A DNA stretch of 64,000 nucleotides from Vigna angularis (Eukaryota; Streptophyta; Magnoliopsida; Fabales; Fabaceae), in contig NC_068974.1 in NCBI RefSeq assembly GCF_016808095.1, positions 22,552,825-22,616,824 of the forward strand. Reading direction: 5' to 3'. Shown in pieces: positions 46,282-58,600 of the stretch. The notes beneath the pieces are model-generated. The model did no database searches, was not told the DNA's origin, and was given only the letters and a program-made list of their open reading frames with translations. The position numbers and the translations under genes are program-made. How positions within the stretch are numbered: position 1 is the first letter of the stretch; each line of letters starts with the position of its first letter.

Positions 46282-49200
46282 TCATATGTATATTCCCTCA
46301 TCATGATCTGACCGAATTGCATGTACATCATCGTCAACTAGAGATTGGTCATCCAAGTTTGTTGTAGTTTGAAATGAATGGTTGTCAGCAATATAAATAT
46401 TAATCAGATTGTCTTCGTTAACTTCAATTTGTTTTTTGCCTTGAAGAGCAACACACCAATGGTCAGACGTAGGATCTTTGACATAAAAAACTTGAGATGC
46501 TTGATGTACCATGATAAACGGTTCGTCTCGGTAACCCACCTTGCGAAAATCAACCAGTGTCATACCCGAGTCATCTATTTTCACACCACTCTTATTGTCA
46601 AACCACTTACACTTGAACAGTGGAACAAAAAACTTGGTGTAATCAACCTCCCATATCTCTTCTATTATACCATAATATCTCATTGATCCAACTACAGGAG
46701 ATTGATCTTTTGATGTGGAAAATTGAAGTGACTCAGCTTCTAAACTGACTCCACTATTTTGTACTGTGCTTTTATCATCCAAAGTCTTCGTATAGAATGT
46801 GCAATTATTGACTTCATAACCTGTACAACACACGACATCAAACTTCAAACCATTTGCAAGCCACAATAAAGTTTCAGAAGAATGTGGCTCTTTGTCAATT
46901 TCAGATTTGAACCAAGACATAAATGTTTTGTTATGCTCCATCAATTGCCATTTCTCTGATTGTCTTGGATTTTTATTCTTAACAATGGCTTTGTGTGCTT
47001 CCAAAAAAGGGATCACCTCATCTGTGTTGTTCAATATATAAAGATGCGCTTGCAACAATTCTTCGCGATCTTTTGTCACCACATTGACACCTTGGATGCT
47101 TTTACTTGTAGAAAATTTATTCAACCATGTTGTGCGAGGAACTCCTATTGGATTCGTTGATGTCATGTAATTTGAACAAAACTCGATACTTTCTTCAGCA
47201 ATATACCTTTCAATCATCGAACCTTCAGGACGATATGGATTTTTAACGTACCCTTTCAAAATCTTCATATAACGCTCAATAGGATACATCCATCTTAAGT
47301 ATACTGGTCCGCACAACTTGATTTCTCTAACCAAATGAACAAGTAAATGTACCATGATGTCAAAAAAAGATGGAGGGAAAAACATCTCTAATTGACACAA
47401 GATGATAACAATCTCGCCTTCAAGTTCATCTAACTTTGTAGGATCGATGGCTTTACTACATATTGACGAGAAAAATGAACACAACCTGTTTATGGTGTGC
47501 CTAACATTTTTGGGCAAAATTCCACGAATAGCCACCGGTAACAACTGTTGCATTAAGACGTGACAATCGTGAGACTTCATGCCAACAAGCTTTAAGTCCT
47601 GCATTGACACTAAACTCTTCATATTTGAAGAGTATCCTTATGGTACTTTGATACTCTTTAAACATACACAAAAACTTATCTTCTCTTGTCTAGACATTGT
47701 GTAACATGCAGGGGGAAAATAAGTACGTTTACCAATATCCTTGGGTGCCAACTCTTCTCGGATATTCATGTCAACCAAATCCAAACGAGCATTCACTCCA
47801 TCTTTTGTCTTTCCCTGAATGTTGAGTAATGTACCAATCAAGCTATCACACACATTCTTTTCCACATGCATCACATCTATGCAATGTCGAACATCTAACT
47901 TTGACCAATATGGAAGATCAAAGAATATTGATTTCTTCTTCCAAGGGGTCGTTATAGATGACTTCTTCGATGTTTTCCCAAATACATGATGTATTTTATT
48001 AACTTTTTCAAGAACTTGAAGGCCAGTAAGTGGATTTGGTGCTTCGTCCCTCTCTTGATCTCCATTGAATGCTTTTTTTAACCTTCGATATGGATGATTA
48101 CGTTTTAGAAATCTCCGATGACGCAGATACACCGTCTTTCTTCCATGTTTCAATTGATGAGCTGCAGTGTTTTCTTCACATATAGGACACGCTTTATGAC
48201 CCTTGACACTGTATCCTGACAAATTACCATAAGCAGGGAAGTCATTAATGGTGCAAAATAACATTGCACGCATCATAAAAGTCTCTGAAGCGAATGCATC
48301 AAATATTTCAACCCCATCAACCCACAAAACCTTCAAGTCTTCAACTAGTGGGCTTAGATAAACATCTATGTCATTTCCAGGCTGCTTTGGACCAGATATC
48401 ATCATAGACAACATCATGTTCTTCCTCTTCATGCACAATGCAGGAGATAAGTTGTAAATTATCAATATAACTGGCCAACAACTGTGATTGGTACTCAGAT
48501 TACCAAATGGGTTCATTCCATCAGTGGCTAAACCAAGCCTAAGATTTCTACACTCTTTACCAAATTCGGGGAATTGTCGATCAATATTTGTCCATTGCTT
48601 TGAATCAGCTGGATGACGAAGCAGCCCGTCAATTTTTCTCTCATCTGCATGCCATCTAAGGTTTTTAGCATCTTTGGGATTCGCAAACAAACGCTTAAGT
48701 CTGGGCACTATTGGAAGGTACCAAACTACTTTCAAAGAAGATCCATTTTTTTCTATCTGACCATTATCTTCAATATTGTTTTTTGACTTGTATCGTGATA
48801 AGCCACATTTTGGACACTTTGTCAAAAATTCAAACTCTTTCCTATACAAAATGCAGTCATTGGGACAAGCATGTATCCTTTTATACTCCATACCCATTGG
48901 ACAAAGAATTTTCTTCGCATCATAATTACGAGTGGGCAGTGTATTTCCATCTGGAAACATTTCATTCAACAACGTCAACAGTTCTGTAAAACTCTTATCA
49001 GTCCATCCATTGCTCGCCTTCAAATTCATGAGCCTTAACACCGCTGACAAACGTGTGAACTTAGATGAACCGACATACAAAGGTGTTTCCGCATCAGTCG
49101 ACATCGTCTCATACACATGAGCTTTGGCAAAATTTTCTGCTCCAATATCGCGGATCATGTCCTCTAATTTGTCTTCTTCCGGTCGATCTTCTTCCATGGT

Positions 49201-49482
49201 GGAATCAGTAACATTTACAGTTTGAGAGCCAGTGGGAAAATGCATTTCTTCGCCGTGACATATCCATGTTGTATAGCATCTTAGGAAACCATCACATATA
49301 AGATGTTCTCTAATTTGAGTTGCGTTCAACTTTCTCCCATTCAAACAGTTCACACAAGGACATCTAAACTTCACTTCATCATCACTTCTCCCCTCATTAC
49401 GTTGCGCAAATTGTATAAATTCCTCTACACCTCTCTCATACTCAGCACTAATACGTGGTAAATTAATCCAATTTCGATCCAT
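46282..49482 (-). pseudogene. outer CACTA TNP2 transposase with one internal stop
   Basis: The transposase is one exon of 1067 codons starting at the ATG before DRNWINLPRISAEY. The same frame continues to 46282 and is broken only by TAA at 47638-47640, codon 615. There the sequence reads KVP-stop-GYSSNM, where relatives have an ordinary residue before GYSSN. Domains in order: transposon-associated region with CPCVNC, TNP2 core ([20 protein letters not shown], then ACPICEENTAAHQLKHGRK), DUF4218 (MKSHDCHVLMQQLLPVAIRG), and DUF4216-like (LFKCKWFDNKSGVKIDD). The stop removes DUF4218 and DUF4216. One substitution could explain the defect, so the element lost autonomy recently or relies on readthrough. 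A 5' untranslated region with tandem repeats lies just upstream. Confidence 0.87.
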
Positions 49483-49589
49483 ATTCCTAAATATTACATA
49501 AAAAGATAAGCTACTAAAAATCAAAATTGCAATTTCATACATATCATTGAAACTTAGTGAATAATATTTTAAGGTTTATAAATAATGCA

Positions 49590-49752
49590 AGAACTACAAC
49601 ACACATTACCAAAACTATAGCAAAAACTATACCATACATTATCAAAACTATAGCAATTTCATGCATTACCAAAATTTTAGCAAAAACTATACCATACATT
49701 ACCAAAACTATAGTAATTTCATACATTACCAAAACTATAGCAATTGTTATTA
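49590..49752. repeat. tandem repeat upstream of the outer transposase
   Basis: The phrases caaaaactataccatacatt and accaaaactatagcaatttc alternate in about two and a half units of about 60 bp. It lies 100-270 bp upstream of the transposase ATG, probably in its leader or promoter. The complementary open frames through it are repeat artefacts. Confidence 0.75.
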
Positions 49753-50059
49753 TGCAAAAACTAATCAAGAAATCATGTTAAGAATGCAAAAGGGCATAAA
49801 TACCTGGAACAGGGGCGGCGAAAAAGCTTGGTGCAACGAAGGGAAATGGCAGCGGAGAGGAATGACAGGCGTTTCAAACAATTTTGATCGGCTAAAACTC
49901 TTTCTTATCATCAAAAACGAGAAATGACCGAACAATTTTGAGTTTAAACGGTGCAAAAACGATGGCCTAAGATGGGTGGTCGCGGGAGGAGAAGAAAACG
50001 CGAGACGGAACTGCGCAAAGAAGACGACACTGTTCCAAAGTTTAATTTTTTAAACTTGA

Positions 50060-50794
50060 CTGGGGAATCTACCGCGGTTCACTACTTAACCGCGGTATAA
50101 GATGGTTATATGCCGCGGTTTCACAAGGAACCGCGGCCTATACTGATTTAAAAAATTAACCTTAATGGCATTTTTGAAATTATTTTTAAATTATATGCCG
50201 CGGTTCAGCGGGCAACCGCGGCATATTCCTCTAAATATTTCAAATTCATTTTAAGTTTATTTCAGGTAGGATAATAGGTCGCGGTTACTCTAAGAACCGC
50301 GGCCTATACCCTTGTAACGTGCTGAACACAACTGTCTCCCCAACTGCCTTTTGGGGAATATCAGTAGGTGACAGGGGTATATGCCGCGGTTGCTCTGAGA
50401 AACCGCGGCATATACCCCTGTAACTTCTGAAATTCTCTGACTGACGGAGAAGTTCAGAAGTTACTGCGGTATATGCCGCGGTTCCTCAAAGCAACCGCGA
50501 CATATACCCTTGTAACTTCTGAAATTCTCTGACTCAGTCAGCCCCTGCAATAAATTGGCAGGGGTATATGCCGCGGTTGTCTAGAAACTCGCGGCATATA
50601 CTCTCTTATTTAATTTTTTATTCAGATGTGGCGTCAAAGGGGATGGTTGACTGGAGTATATGTCGCGGTTCAGAGCTGAACCGCGGCATATTTGTTCGAT
50701 TTATTTACAAAACTGCCACCGCGCACCATTATGCTGCGGTTTCCAGTGAACCGTGGCATAATGTGCGCTGTAAAAACCCAATTTTTTACTAGTG
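50060..50794. repeat. right subterminal repeat array of the outer CACTA (CCGCGG type)
   Basis: About a dozen exact CCGCGG palindromes and several one-base variants (gtcgcggtt, ccgcgac) occur in both orientations over 730 bp. Longer duplications (e.g. ccctgtaacttctgaaattctctgac, seen twice) are included. The array ends at the CACTA terminus. Confidence 0.87.
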
Positions 50795-51411
50795 AATGTG
50801 CTAAAGGACAGTGGAACAGAAATCATGTCTTCAATAAGGGAAAGGACGGTGAATATAACTAAGAATCAGGTTTGTGTACTGATTGGTAGTTGAATTTGCA
50901 TTTCATATTAGTTTATTAGGATATTGGGTATTGCTTATTAAGTGACTCACTTAAAACTGTGATGATTATGTATCGAATTTATTGTTTTTTAGGTTGTGGT
51001 TTTGCTGAAATATTGTTTCTGCTCAAGATCAGTTTTGACAAATTTGTTCCTAGAAAAAGAAGGGAGAGATTACAGGGAGGCATTACCTAAAAGCAAAAGA
51101 GTCATTCCCTTTGATCTGAAAGCAAATAATTGTGATGGAACCATAGTGAAAATATTTTTTAGAAAATCTAATGGTATTATAGTCTTTGCTGAAGGAAAAG
51201 CAGATTTTGCAGACTTTCTTTTCAGCTTTCTGACTATTCCTTGGGAGGGGCGTTATGTTTGATGGGAGGGTGTTCTTATGTTGACAGTTTTGATAGTTTG
51301 CATAAAAGTGTTGTTGATCTTGATGAAGATTATTTTACCACAAAGGAAGTAAGGAATAAGTTTATTGATCATGTTCTTGCCCCACAGTTTAAGTTGAACA
51401 ATGGTTTAATG
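50795..51411 (+). pseudogene. DUF674-family gene, part right of the CACTA insertion
   Basis: The exon continues from the left fragment: VLKDSGTEIMSSIRERTVN, ending at a GT donor at 50874. After a 118-bp intron the next exon (from about 50994) reads VVVLLKYCFCSRSVLTNLFL, then IIVFAEGKADFADFLFSFLT, typical DUF674 phrases. At IP|WEG a one-base loss near 51240 shifts the frame. The family sequence resumes in the next frame as GGALCLMGGCSYVDSFDSLH and DEDYFTTKEVRNKFIDHVL. The gene is thus broken by a frameshift as well as by the 28-kb insertion. DUF674 function is unknown. Confidence 0.78.
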
Positions 51412-51927
51412 TTCTTGTCTCTTTTTTTTTCATTTTATTCCTTGCTCTGCTGTCCAGCTTTGTTTAGTGCCGTAGGTGCAGAGTTTTGAGAAAAAGCCTT
51501 TGCTGTTTTAAACTTAATTCCTTGTTGTTTGGTGTTGTTTCTGATGCTGTTACTGCACTTAAATCACTGTTGTTTTTATACTAGAAAACCTTGTTTGGTG
51601 TTGTTCTGGATGCTGTATTGCACTTAAATCCTTTGCTGTTTGCTGCCAGAAAGGCTATCTGTTAGCTATTATAAATGCTGTAAATTTCTTGTTGTGTTAA
51701 AATAAAATTCTGTAGAAAAATGGTTGCTGTTTTAGAATAAAATTCTGCAGAAAATGGATGCTATTTCACATAAAAATGCTGCAGAAAATTTCTGCTGTTT
51801 TATACTAAAATGCTGCATAAACCTTTGCTGTCTTTGCTATAAAATCTACATAAAACCTTTGTTGTATTTGAGTTACTTTTACTTGTGTTCTTGTAATTAA
51901 TTTTGCCGTGCCTCTCTGCTTGTGCAG
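51412..51927. repeat. intron-like sequence with degenerate TGCTGTTT/TGCAGAAAA repeats
   Basis: About ten degenerate copies of a 40-45 bp unit built on 'ttgctgttt..a.aaaatgctgcagaaaa' occupy the presumed last intron of the DUF674 relic. A 55-bp block (ccttgtttggtgttgtt...cacttaaatc) is duplicated near 51520 and 51590. Confidence 0.55.
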
Positions 51928-52008
51928 GTTTTCCCTCCTAATGAGAAGATTGAAAACATTAATGATCAATACTGGACTTTACGTGCAGATGAATTTGAAA
52001 TTGCTTAG
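51928..52008 (+). pseudogene. possible terminal exon of the DUF674 relic
   Basis: A tgtgcag acceptor is followed by 26 codons beginning VFPPNEKIENINDQYWTLRA and ending with TAG at 52006-52008. It reads like real coding sequence, but I cannot fix its phase to the preceding exon or match it to DUF674. Confidence 0.35.
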
Positions 52009-52036
52009 TTGTTGTTTAGTTGATTATAGCAGTATT

Positions 52037-53171
52037 CACTAGTGTAGAATTGACCTTTAATGTCACTCCTTAGACGTCGGATTACAAAATATCCAACGTA
52101 AATTATTGATCAGTAACATTTTCGTAAATAAGTGGCCATATAAACGTCAGTTAGGAGGGTCCCCGACGTCTATAATTTTATAGACGTCGGACCCCACCTA
52201 ACCGTCGTCTACTGGCCTGACAGGTAGGTGAAAAGTCATTTTCTTCTGCCATATAAATGTCCGTCCTCGACACTCCGACATCTATATACGATTATAGACG
52301 TCGGCCCCCCTTGTAACCGACGTCTATGCTTTGATAGGATAGGTGAAAAGTTGTTTTAGACGTCGGCTTCCCCTATATCTGACGTCTATATACACCGAGA
52401 ATATTAATTTTTAATTCGAATGGACCTCATGTTACTGAGGTCATCGACGTCTAATCAAGAATAGACGTCGGGCACTCGGGGCACCGACGTCTCGGTTCCT
52501 GTTAAATAAGAAACCGCAAACCTGCGGTTACGCGCACTTCATCGTCTTCCTCCTCTCCTTTTCTCTCCGCGGCATAGCATTTCCTGGTGCGTTTTATCTC
52601 TTTCGAACCGTTTAAACTTACTTTTACTTCGACTAAATTAGTCTTTGATGGATTATCTTCCATTTGAAACAATTAAAATGAGTTTTCGTTGTGTTTTGGT
52701 GCAGTTTTGCTCGTGTCTGTGGGTAGTGTAGTAGCACCTTCTCCCTTTACTAGCTTCCTCGTAAGAAAAGCTGCGTCTTTTGGATCTCTTATGGCATTTC
52801 AACCAAAAACCGAACCTGGGTCCTTGCCTAGTTCTCATGTCACCGTATTCTTTTTCATTGGTGGTTGGAATGGAACTAGGCAAAGACCCAGGTTCGGTTT
52901 TGGGTTAACATGCCATAAGAGATCCAAAAGACACAAGTTTTTCTTATGAGGAAACTAGCAAAGGAAGAAGGTGCTATTAGGCTACTGAAAGACACGAGCA
53001 AAACTACACCAAAACACAACGAAAGCAGTAGACGTCGATTAGTGCCATGTTCGACGTCTATAGTGCCCTTAGACGTCGGACTCTATTAACGTCACCCATA
53101 AAGACATCGGATCGGGATCTGACGTTAAAAGCCCATAATAACATATGTCTAAAGCCCTTTCTACACTAGTG
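52037..53171. mobile_element. non-autonomous CACTA element with internal hairpin
   Basis: The termini are CACTAGTGTAGAA and its complement TTCTACACTAGTG, flanked by att on both sides (52034-52036, 53172-53174). Subterminal repeats centre on agacgtcgg/ccgacgtct. At 1135 bp it encodes no transposase. Its middle holds an inverted repeat (52684-53024). Its family differs from the two large CACTA elements by repeat motif. Confidence 0.88.
52684..53024. repeat. long imperfect inverted repeat (potential hairpin)
   Basis: Arm 52684-52834 and arm 52873-53024 pair over about 150 bp, including cgaacctgggt with acccaggttcg and ggatctcttatggca with tgccataagagatcc. The loop is under 40 bp. Mismatches and short bulges are scattered along the stem. 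A transcript through it could fold into a long hairpin suited to Dicer-like processing. Confidence 0.8.
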
Positions 53172-53174
53172 ATT

Positions 53175-53490
53175 AGGTTTGTTCAGATTTTATATGTTCA
53201 TTCTAATTGATAGTTAGTAGATTAGTTATTAGATAGTGTTAAAATAAGATTTTAAAACTAGTGCAGTGCTAAAATTAGTACAATTTAGTTTAAAATTAGT
53301 ATAGTTAGTAGTTCAATTCAGTTTATATTATAGTTTAGTATAATTTAGTATAACTCAGTTCAGTCCAGTTTGATAAAACAAAACACAGTTCAGTTTACAG
53401 TTCAGTTTATTCAAATTAGTTTTTAGTTCAGTATAGTTTTTAGTAGTACAGTGCAGTTACATCTGCCCATCCCTATGAAAGATATATATA
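53175..53490. repeat. low-complexity AT-rich repeat, possible MITE end
   Basis: Degenerate copies of 'agttcagtttatagtttagtata' fill the stretch, ending acatctgcccatcccta near 53475. On the minus strand this starts TAGGGATGGGC, comparable with the tagggctgggc at 19911. The element boundary is uncertain. Confidence 0.35.
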
Positions 53491-53496
53491 GAGTTG

Positions 53497-55595
53497 TCAA
53501 AAGTCAAAATCATCCTGATTAGGCTTTGGTGAGGTTAACAAAGCAGTGTAGAGGCGAAGCCTATCTTCTCCCATGGAAGAGGACCTTGACAAGGGTCTCC
53601 TAGGTCTTATGAAAGAGAGAGAGGTCAAAGTCAACCTATGCTTGTACCTTCTCCAAGCCAATTGAATGGCGACGGCGGCCCAAGTTCTCCAGCCTGGTGA
53701 GTAATACCTGGCGCTTCTCTTGACCTTTTCTTTGACAAAAGTGTACCTGAAATGTTGGGTGACGTACTTGACGTCCTCGGCTTCAAGGCCAAAAGCCTCT
53801 GTGGTTTCCAAGGTGATGAGTGTGGATGAAGATGGCGGAAGACGTTCGATGAAGGGTCTCCTCAAACACCATGAAAGAAGCTCATCACCACTGAAGTTGC
53901 CTGGCCCTAACATGCAGCAACTCTGCACACCATCCCTCAGAACTTGGCTGCTTTGAAGGTGACCCCTCACCACAAACAGCATTCTCTGAACTGGGTCTCC
54001 TTCTCTTGCTATCTGCATCGTATACTCATGCTTATTTTCATGCCAAAGAGAACAATCATGCTTTATAACTCACTCTTAGGTTTAACACTGTATATGTATA
54101 TATGCTTCCATTGCTCATCTAAACATGAAAAACAAACACTTCTATCTTTCACAACTCCTTTATATTCCCTTTGGATAAAGGATTCCTACATCTTTTTATT
54201 TTCCAAATGTTTTGTTCAAATAGAGTATATATAATATTCTACATTTTAACTTTCTTTTTAAATTTAAACATTAAAAAAAGAAATTAGACAAATTTAAATA
54301 TCTATATAATAATATTTAAAAATTACATTTTTAAATGCTTATAAATATATAAAGAGAAAATTATTAGTTGCAAATCTTTTAAAACTTTCTTCATTCAAAT
54401 TTATTGTTTTAATTATTTGGAATATTATCTAAAAATTAAATTTCAATTTCTTTTTTAATTTTCTCATTCAAAGAACTCATTTTAGTACATTTGGATTTTA
54501 AAAGAGAATTTCATTTATTTTTTTTTTAATTTAAAATTCTTTTGGAATAAAAAGTTGTTTAGATTAGAAAATTAAAGAAAAACTTGTGATTTAGGAATTT
54601 TTACCAGATATTTCATATAATTAAAACAATGAAATTTGACATTCATTAAAAAAAATGTAGAAGTTGAATTAATTTTTAAATATTATTTGAATATTGAAAT
54701 TTAACTAATATGTGTTTATATAATTTAATTTTGATTTAAAAAAAATAGAATTTCATCTTAAAAATTTTCAATTATTTATTCAAGCAATATAGTTAAAATA
54801 TTTTAAATCCTCTATCTAGATAAAATAAAAGAAAATTTAATTATAAACAATTTAAATATCATACATTTTAATTTCTTATAATTATAAAATACCTATCGAA
54901 CAAAAATATTCAAATTCAACAAATAAATAAATAAACTACTTTATTCAATTATCTCATCCAAATAATTAATAATTGAAATGAAGCCAAACCACAACTGGAA
55001 ATAATGTATAAATCTTCAAGTGATGATTAATGGCAGTATATTGATTATTAAAGTTTACAAAAAAATGTATAAGGTTAAGAGTGAAAGTTATTAAATAAGA
55101 AAGAATTATAAAATTTTATAATCTTTAATAAATTTTAGCTGGTGTGTATTGAAAAATGACTTTCATACTTTATGTTAGTTAGTTTTGCTCAATGCATTAT
55201 GCAAATATAGTGGAAATTATAACGTACTGTTTCTCCCTTTGTGAATATCAGAGACTTCACACGGTCACAGATGTTCTCAAGAACCAGCTCGTCCATGTGT
55301 TGAAACAGAGGCACCTGAATAAAATACAAAGACACATATAGCGAAAACCAACATCATTGACTTTTTAAACCAGAGATTAAAAGTAAAACTAAAACTGCTA
55401 TTTATTTTATCAATTTTAGTTTCGTATTTTAGGAAAGTTTTAATTTTATCAAATCTCATTGAACTTTAAAATTAATATTCAGAGTTACGGTGCTTAATTA
55501 ATCAAAATATATAAACATAAAATATAATTATATATAAAGTTATGAGTTTGGTCAATATCGTGAATACTTCTAAAATATAAAATATTTATTTTGAA

Positions 55596-55631
<36 letters not shown>

Positions 55632-58600
55632 AAAAGTGTATAATAATTCTTAAAATTAAGATAAATATATTGTTATTGTGTGAATTTAAATTAAAATAAT
55701 ATATATTAAAGTTATCAATATAAAAAATTATTGAAATTATAAAAATAATACTGTTTTATATAGGTTAAATACTTTACATATACGTGTCTGACAGAGATAT
55801 TTGACCCAAATATCGGTGCATTATAAGTTACAATCCATCTACTCTTTCGGCCGAAAAACTTCTTTGAAAAAGTATTAAATTTTGTAACATTTAATGCAAT
55901 GTGTCTTATAAATTTTGTAGATACTCTTCTTTTATATATTAGATACTTTATTGATAAGTATCACTAAAATATTTTAAAATATCAAAACACGAACATGTGA
56001 CTCAAAGTGAAATATTTACCCTTAAAAATGTTACCATCCATTTACTCTTACTTTTTGACCCAAAAACTCTTTAGGTACTAAATTTTGTAGCATTTAATGC
56101 AGCGTGTCTTGTAAAAAAATTTCTAAGAGTTTATTACCTTTTGGAAGAGTTTTACTATGACAACTTACTTTAAAGCAACCTACTATATTTTCATAATTTT
56201 TTATAATAATTATTAAGTCTTAAAAAACATTAGTTTTTATAATGTTTTATTTATTTTTATTTTGATGGGTAAAAATTGATCGGATATAATACTAATGACC
56301 GAATTTAATCTCTATAAAGAATTAACATGATTCTACGTAAAAATGCTACGACCTAGGACTTTATAGCTATTTTTTTAATAAAGAATTTAATTTTCTCAAC
56401 TTTACTCAGGAACTCTCACATTTGAATTTTTGTTTAAAGAAAAGTACATGTTGAAAAAAAAAATGACACTTATGACAGCAATCATCATTAGCCTATGACA
56501 TTTATGGCACCTATCAACATTAAGCTTTTGAAAACTTTTGTTGTAGTTGTCTAGATTTCCTTCTTTCCAGCTTGCTTTTATTATTGGATGACTTATCCTA
56601 TGTGCCCCTTCATCTATAAAAGGGTGTATAATTGCAAAGTAAGATATGGTAGAAAACAATGAGAATGTTTTTACCTTATTTTTTCTATGCTTCTAGTATT
56701 GTATTTTGTGTTTTTCTTTTCTAATAATTTTCAACAATAAAAAAACTTTGTTAAAAAATCTTAGTGATATAACCTAAATTTATAATATACTTTTTTTAAC
56801 GTGATTCTTAAATTTAATAGTAATGAAGAGAATATGTTCTTGAGGTATATTTCTTTACCTGTCTAACCAAGTCTAGACAAAGATGGTACTTGATGTCTCT
56901 TCTTAACCCTTCAGGAAGATTTCTGGTCATCTCGCATTCATCGACCCCTCTCATGGCAGCCCAACGTTGTCTCTCATAGTTACGCACACGTTGTCGAAAC
57001 CCTTGTGGCAACCTTCGTTTCCTCATCCACCATTCAATGTTCCTCATCTTCAATTGCATTGCTTGCTTCTTTGACGTTGTTGCATGCAAAAATACCTGCT
57101 CCATATATATCAATATAATATCCAAACATTTTTCATACCAAATATTTGTCTAAGAAAATCAACATTCGTTATGAATGTGACTAGCAACTGATAATGATGT
57201 TCTTTACCTTGATGTTTCCAATCAACATAGTTACAAGAAGAAGGCCACTGGTCAGCACAATGATGTTGAAAACCACTTCTAGCCATTCTGTTGTGCTTTC
57301 TAGGTTTCCAAAAGTGCTTATCACATCAACAATATAGGGTTCAAATTTTTGGAGTAAGCGCATGAAGCAAAAATAACTATCACAAAAAAAAACAATAAAG
57401 ATAACTGAACAAATACTTCTGAAAATGCATGCTTTATAAGATTTAATTATATATTTTATCACTTATTTTTCAAATTTAATCAAAGTATCATCATGTTTTG
57501 TTATTTTTCTTCTTTTCATATTTACTAATATAATACATTTTTTTAACACGGTAATTTCTAACCCTGACAAATTAAATAAAAAAAGTGCCGTTTTATCATT
57601 ATTTGTTTTATATAAAAATGTAGTTTTTACTTTATTTTATTTTTTTTTACAATTTATCTTCATGACACATCATCACTTTATTAAAAAATTAACAAATAAG
57701 CAAAATGTATAAAAATTCAATAGAAAACGTGCGGGAAAATAATATTAAAAATAATATTAAAAATAATAAGACTTGAAAAGTACGTAAGATGTGAAATGAA
57801 ACCATGTGATAGTGTGTGTTTTTAGTGTACTAAATAAAAAGTTGATTGCATAATATTGGTGAAAAGGTGAGTTGCGAGAGAAATGGTTAAGACGAAGAAG
57901 ACAAATGAAAAGATGGTGGAAAGAATGGAAGAGTTTAAGGAAATGGAAAACGATGAATAAGAAAAGAAAGATACCTAAGAGTCATTAGGCCCCAGAAGAT
58001 AGGGAAGAGGATCTTCTCCAAACGATTATCATTAGTGACAAGCTGAACGGTCCATCTATAAGCTCCATAGGTGTAGCCATCAGGGCCCTTCAAGCATGTG
58101 TGCCAGACGTCCCTGTTCTCTGCCCAAGCCAACCTTGCTCTATCCCTAACTAAAAAACTCTTGCTTCCATAATATACAGGACTTTGACATGACAGAATGT
58201 TTGTGCCACAACCACTTGTTTTTCCACACTGCACTTTCAGACACTGGGCTGCCCTTTGAATCCCCAGCAAGTACCAACATGCCCCTGCTGCCTGTTCATT
58301 TCTTCATAATCAGATGCATTCTTAAACACAGACAAACCAAATATTACAAAAATCAAACTATATCTTTCTCACACCTCAAGTTCATGGCCTAAGTAAGTAG
58401 GTAAAATCTTTGTTGTAGGTCTCCAAGAAAAAAATGTTTTTATTACTAATTGCTTTATGTCTATAACAAAAAAAATACTTCAATATTTTTTAGTATTAAT
58501 TACTTTAAGTTTTTAAGAAAAAAAAAAAGACTTCAAAAAATGTCTTATTTTCAGGTTTATTATAAATCTTCCACACTCTTGAATAGTATTTGTTCTCACA

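Larger units (their letters stand above)
22684..50794 (-). mobile_element. outer CACTA (En/Spm) transposon, 28.1 kb including nested insertions
   Basis: The termini are CACTAGT at 22684 and ACTAGTG ending at 50794, each flanked by AAT (22681-22683 and 50795-50797), the 3-bp duplication expected of CACTA elements. Both ends carry arrays of CCGCGG-centred subterminal repeats. Without the inner element (23474-43428) and its 3-bp duplication the original was about 8.15 kb. It carries two minus-strand genes: a TNP2 transposase (46282-49482) and a gene ending in a Ulp1-like domain (23197-46106). It inserted into an exon of a DUF674 gene. Confidence 0.92.

Noticed and set aside
49557..49781. Thr/Ile-rich repeat frames on both strands
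   Set aside because: They come from the tandem repeat upstream of the outer transposase.
22684..50794. Regular short repeats as a possible CRISPR array
   Set aside because: The repeats are palindromic subterminal repeats at CACTA ends in a plant genome. Spacing is irregular and there are no cas genes.
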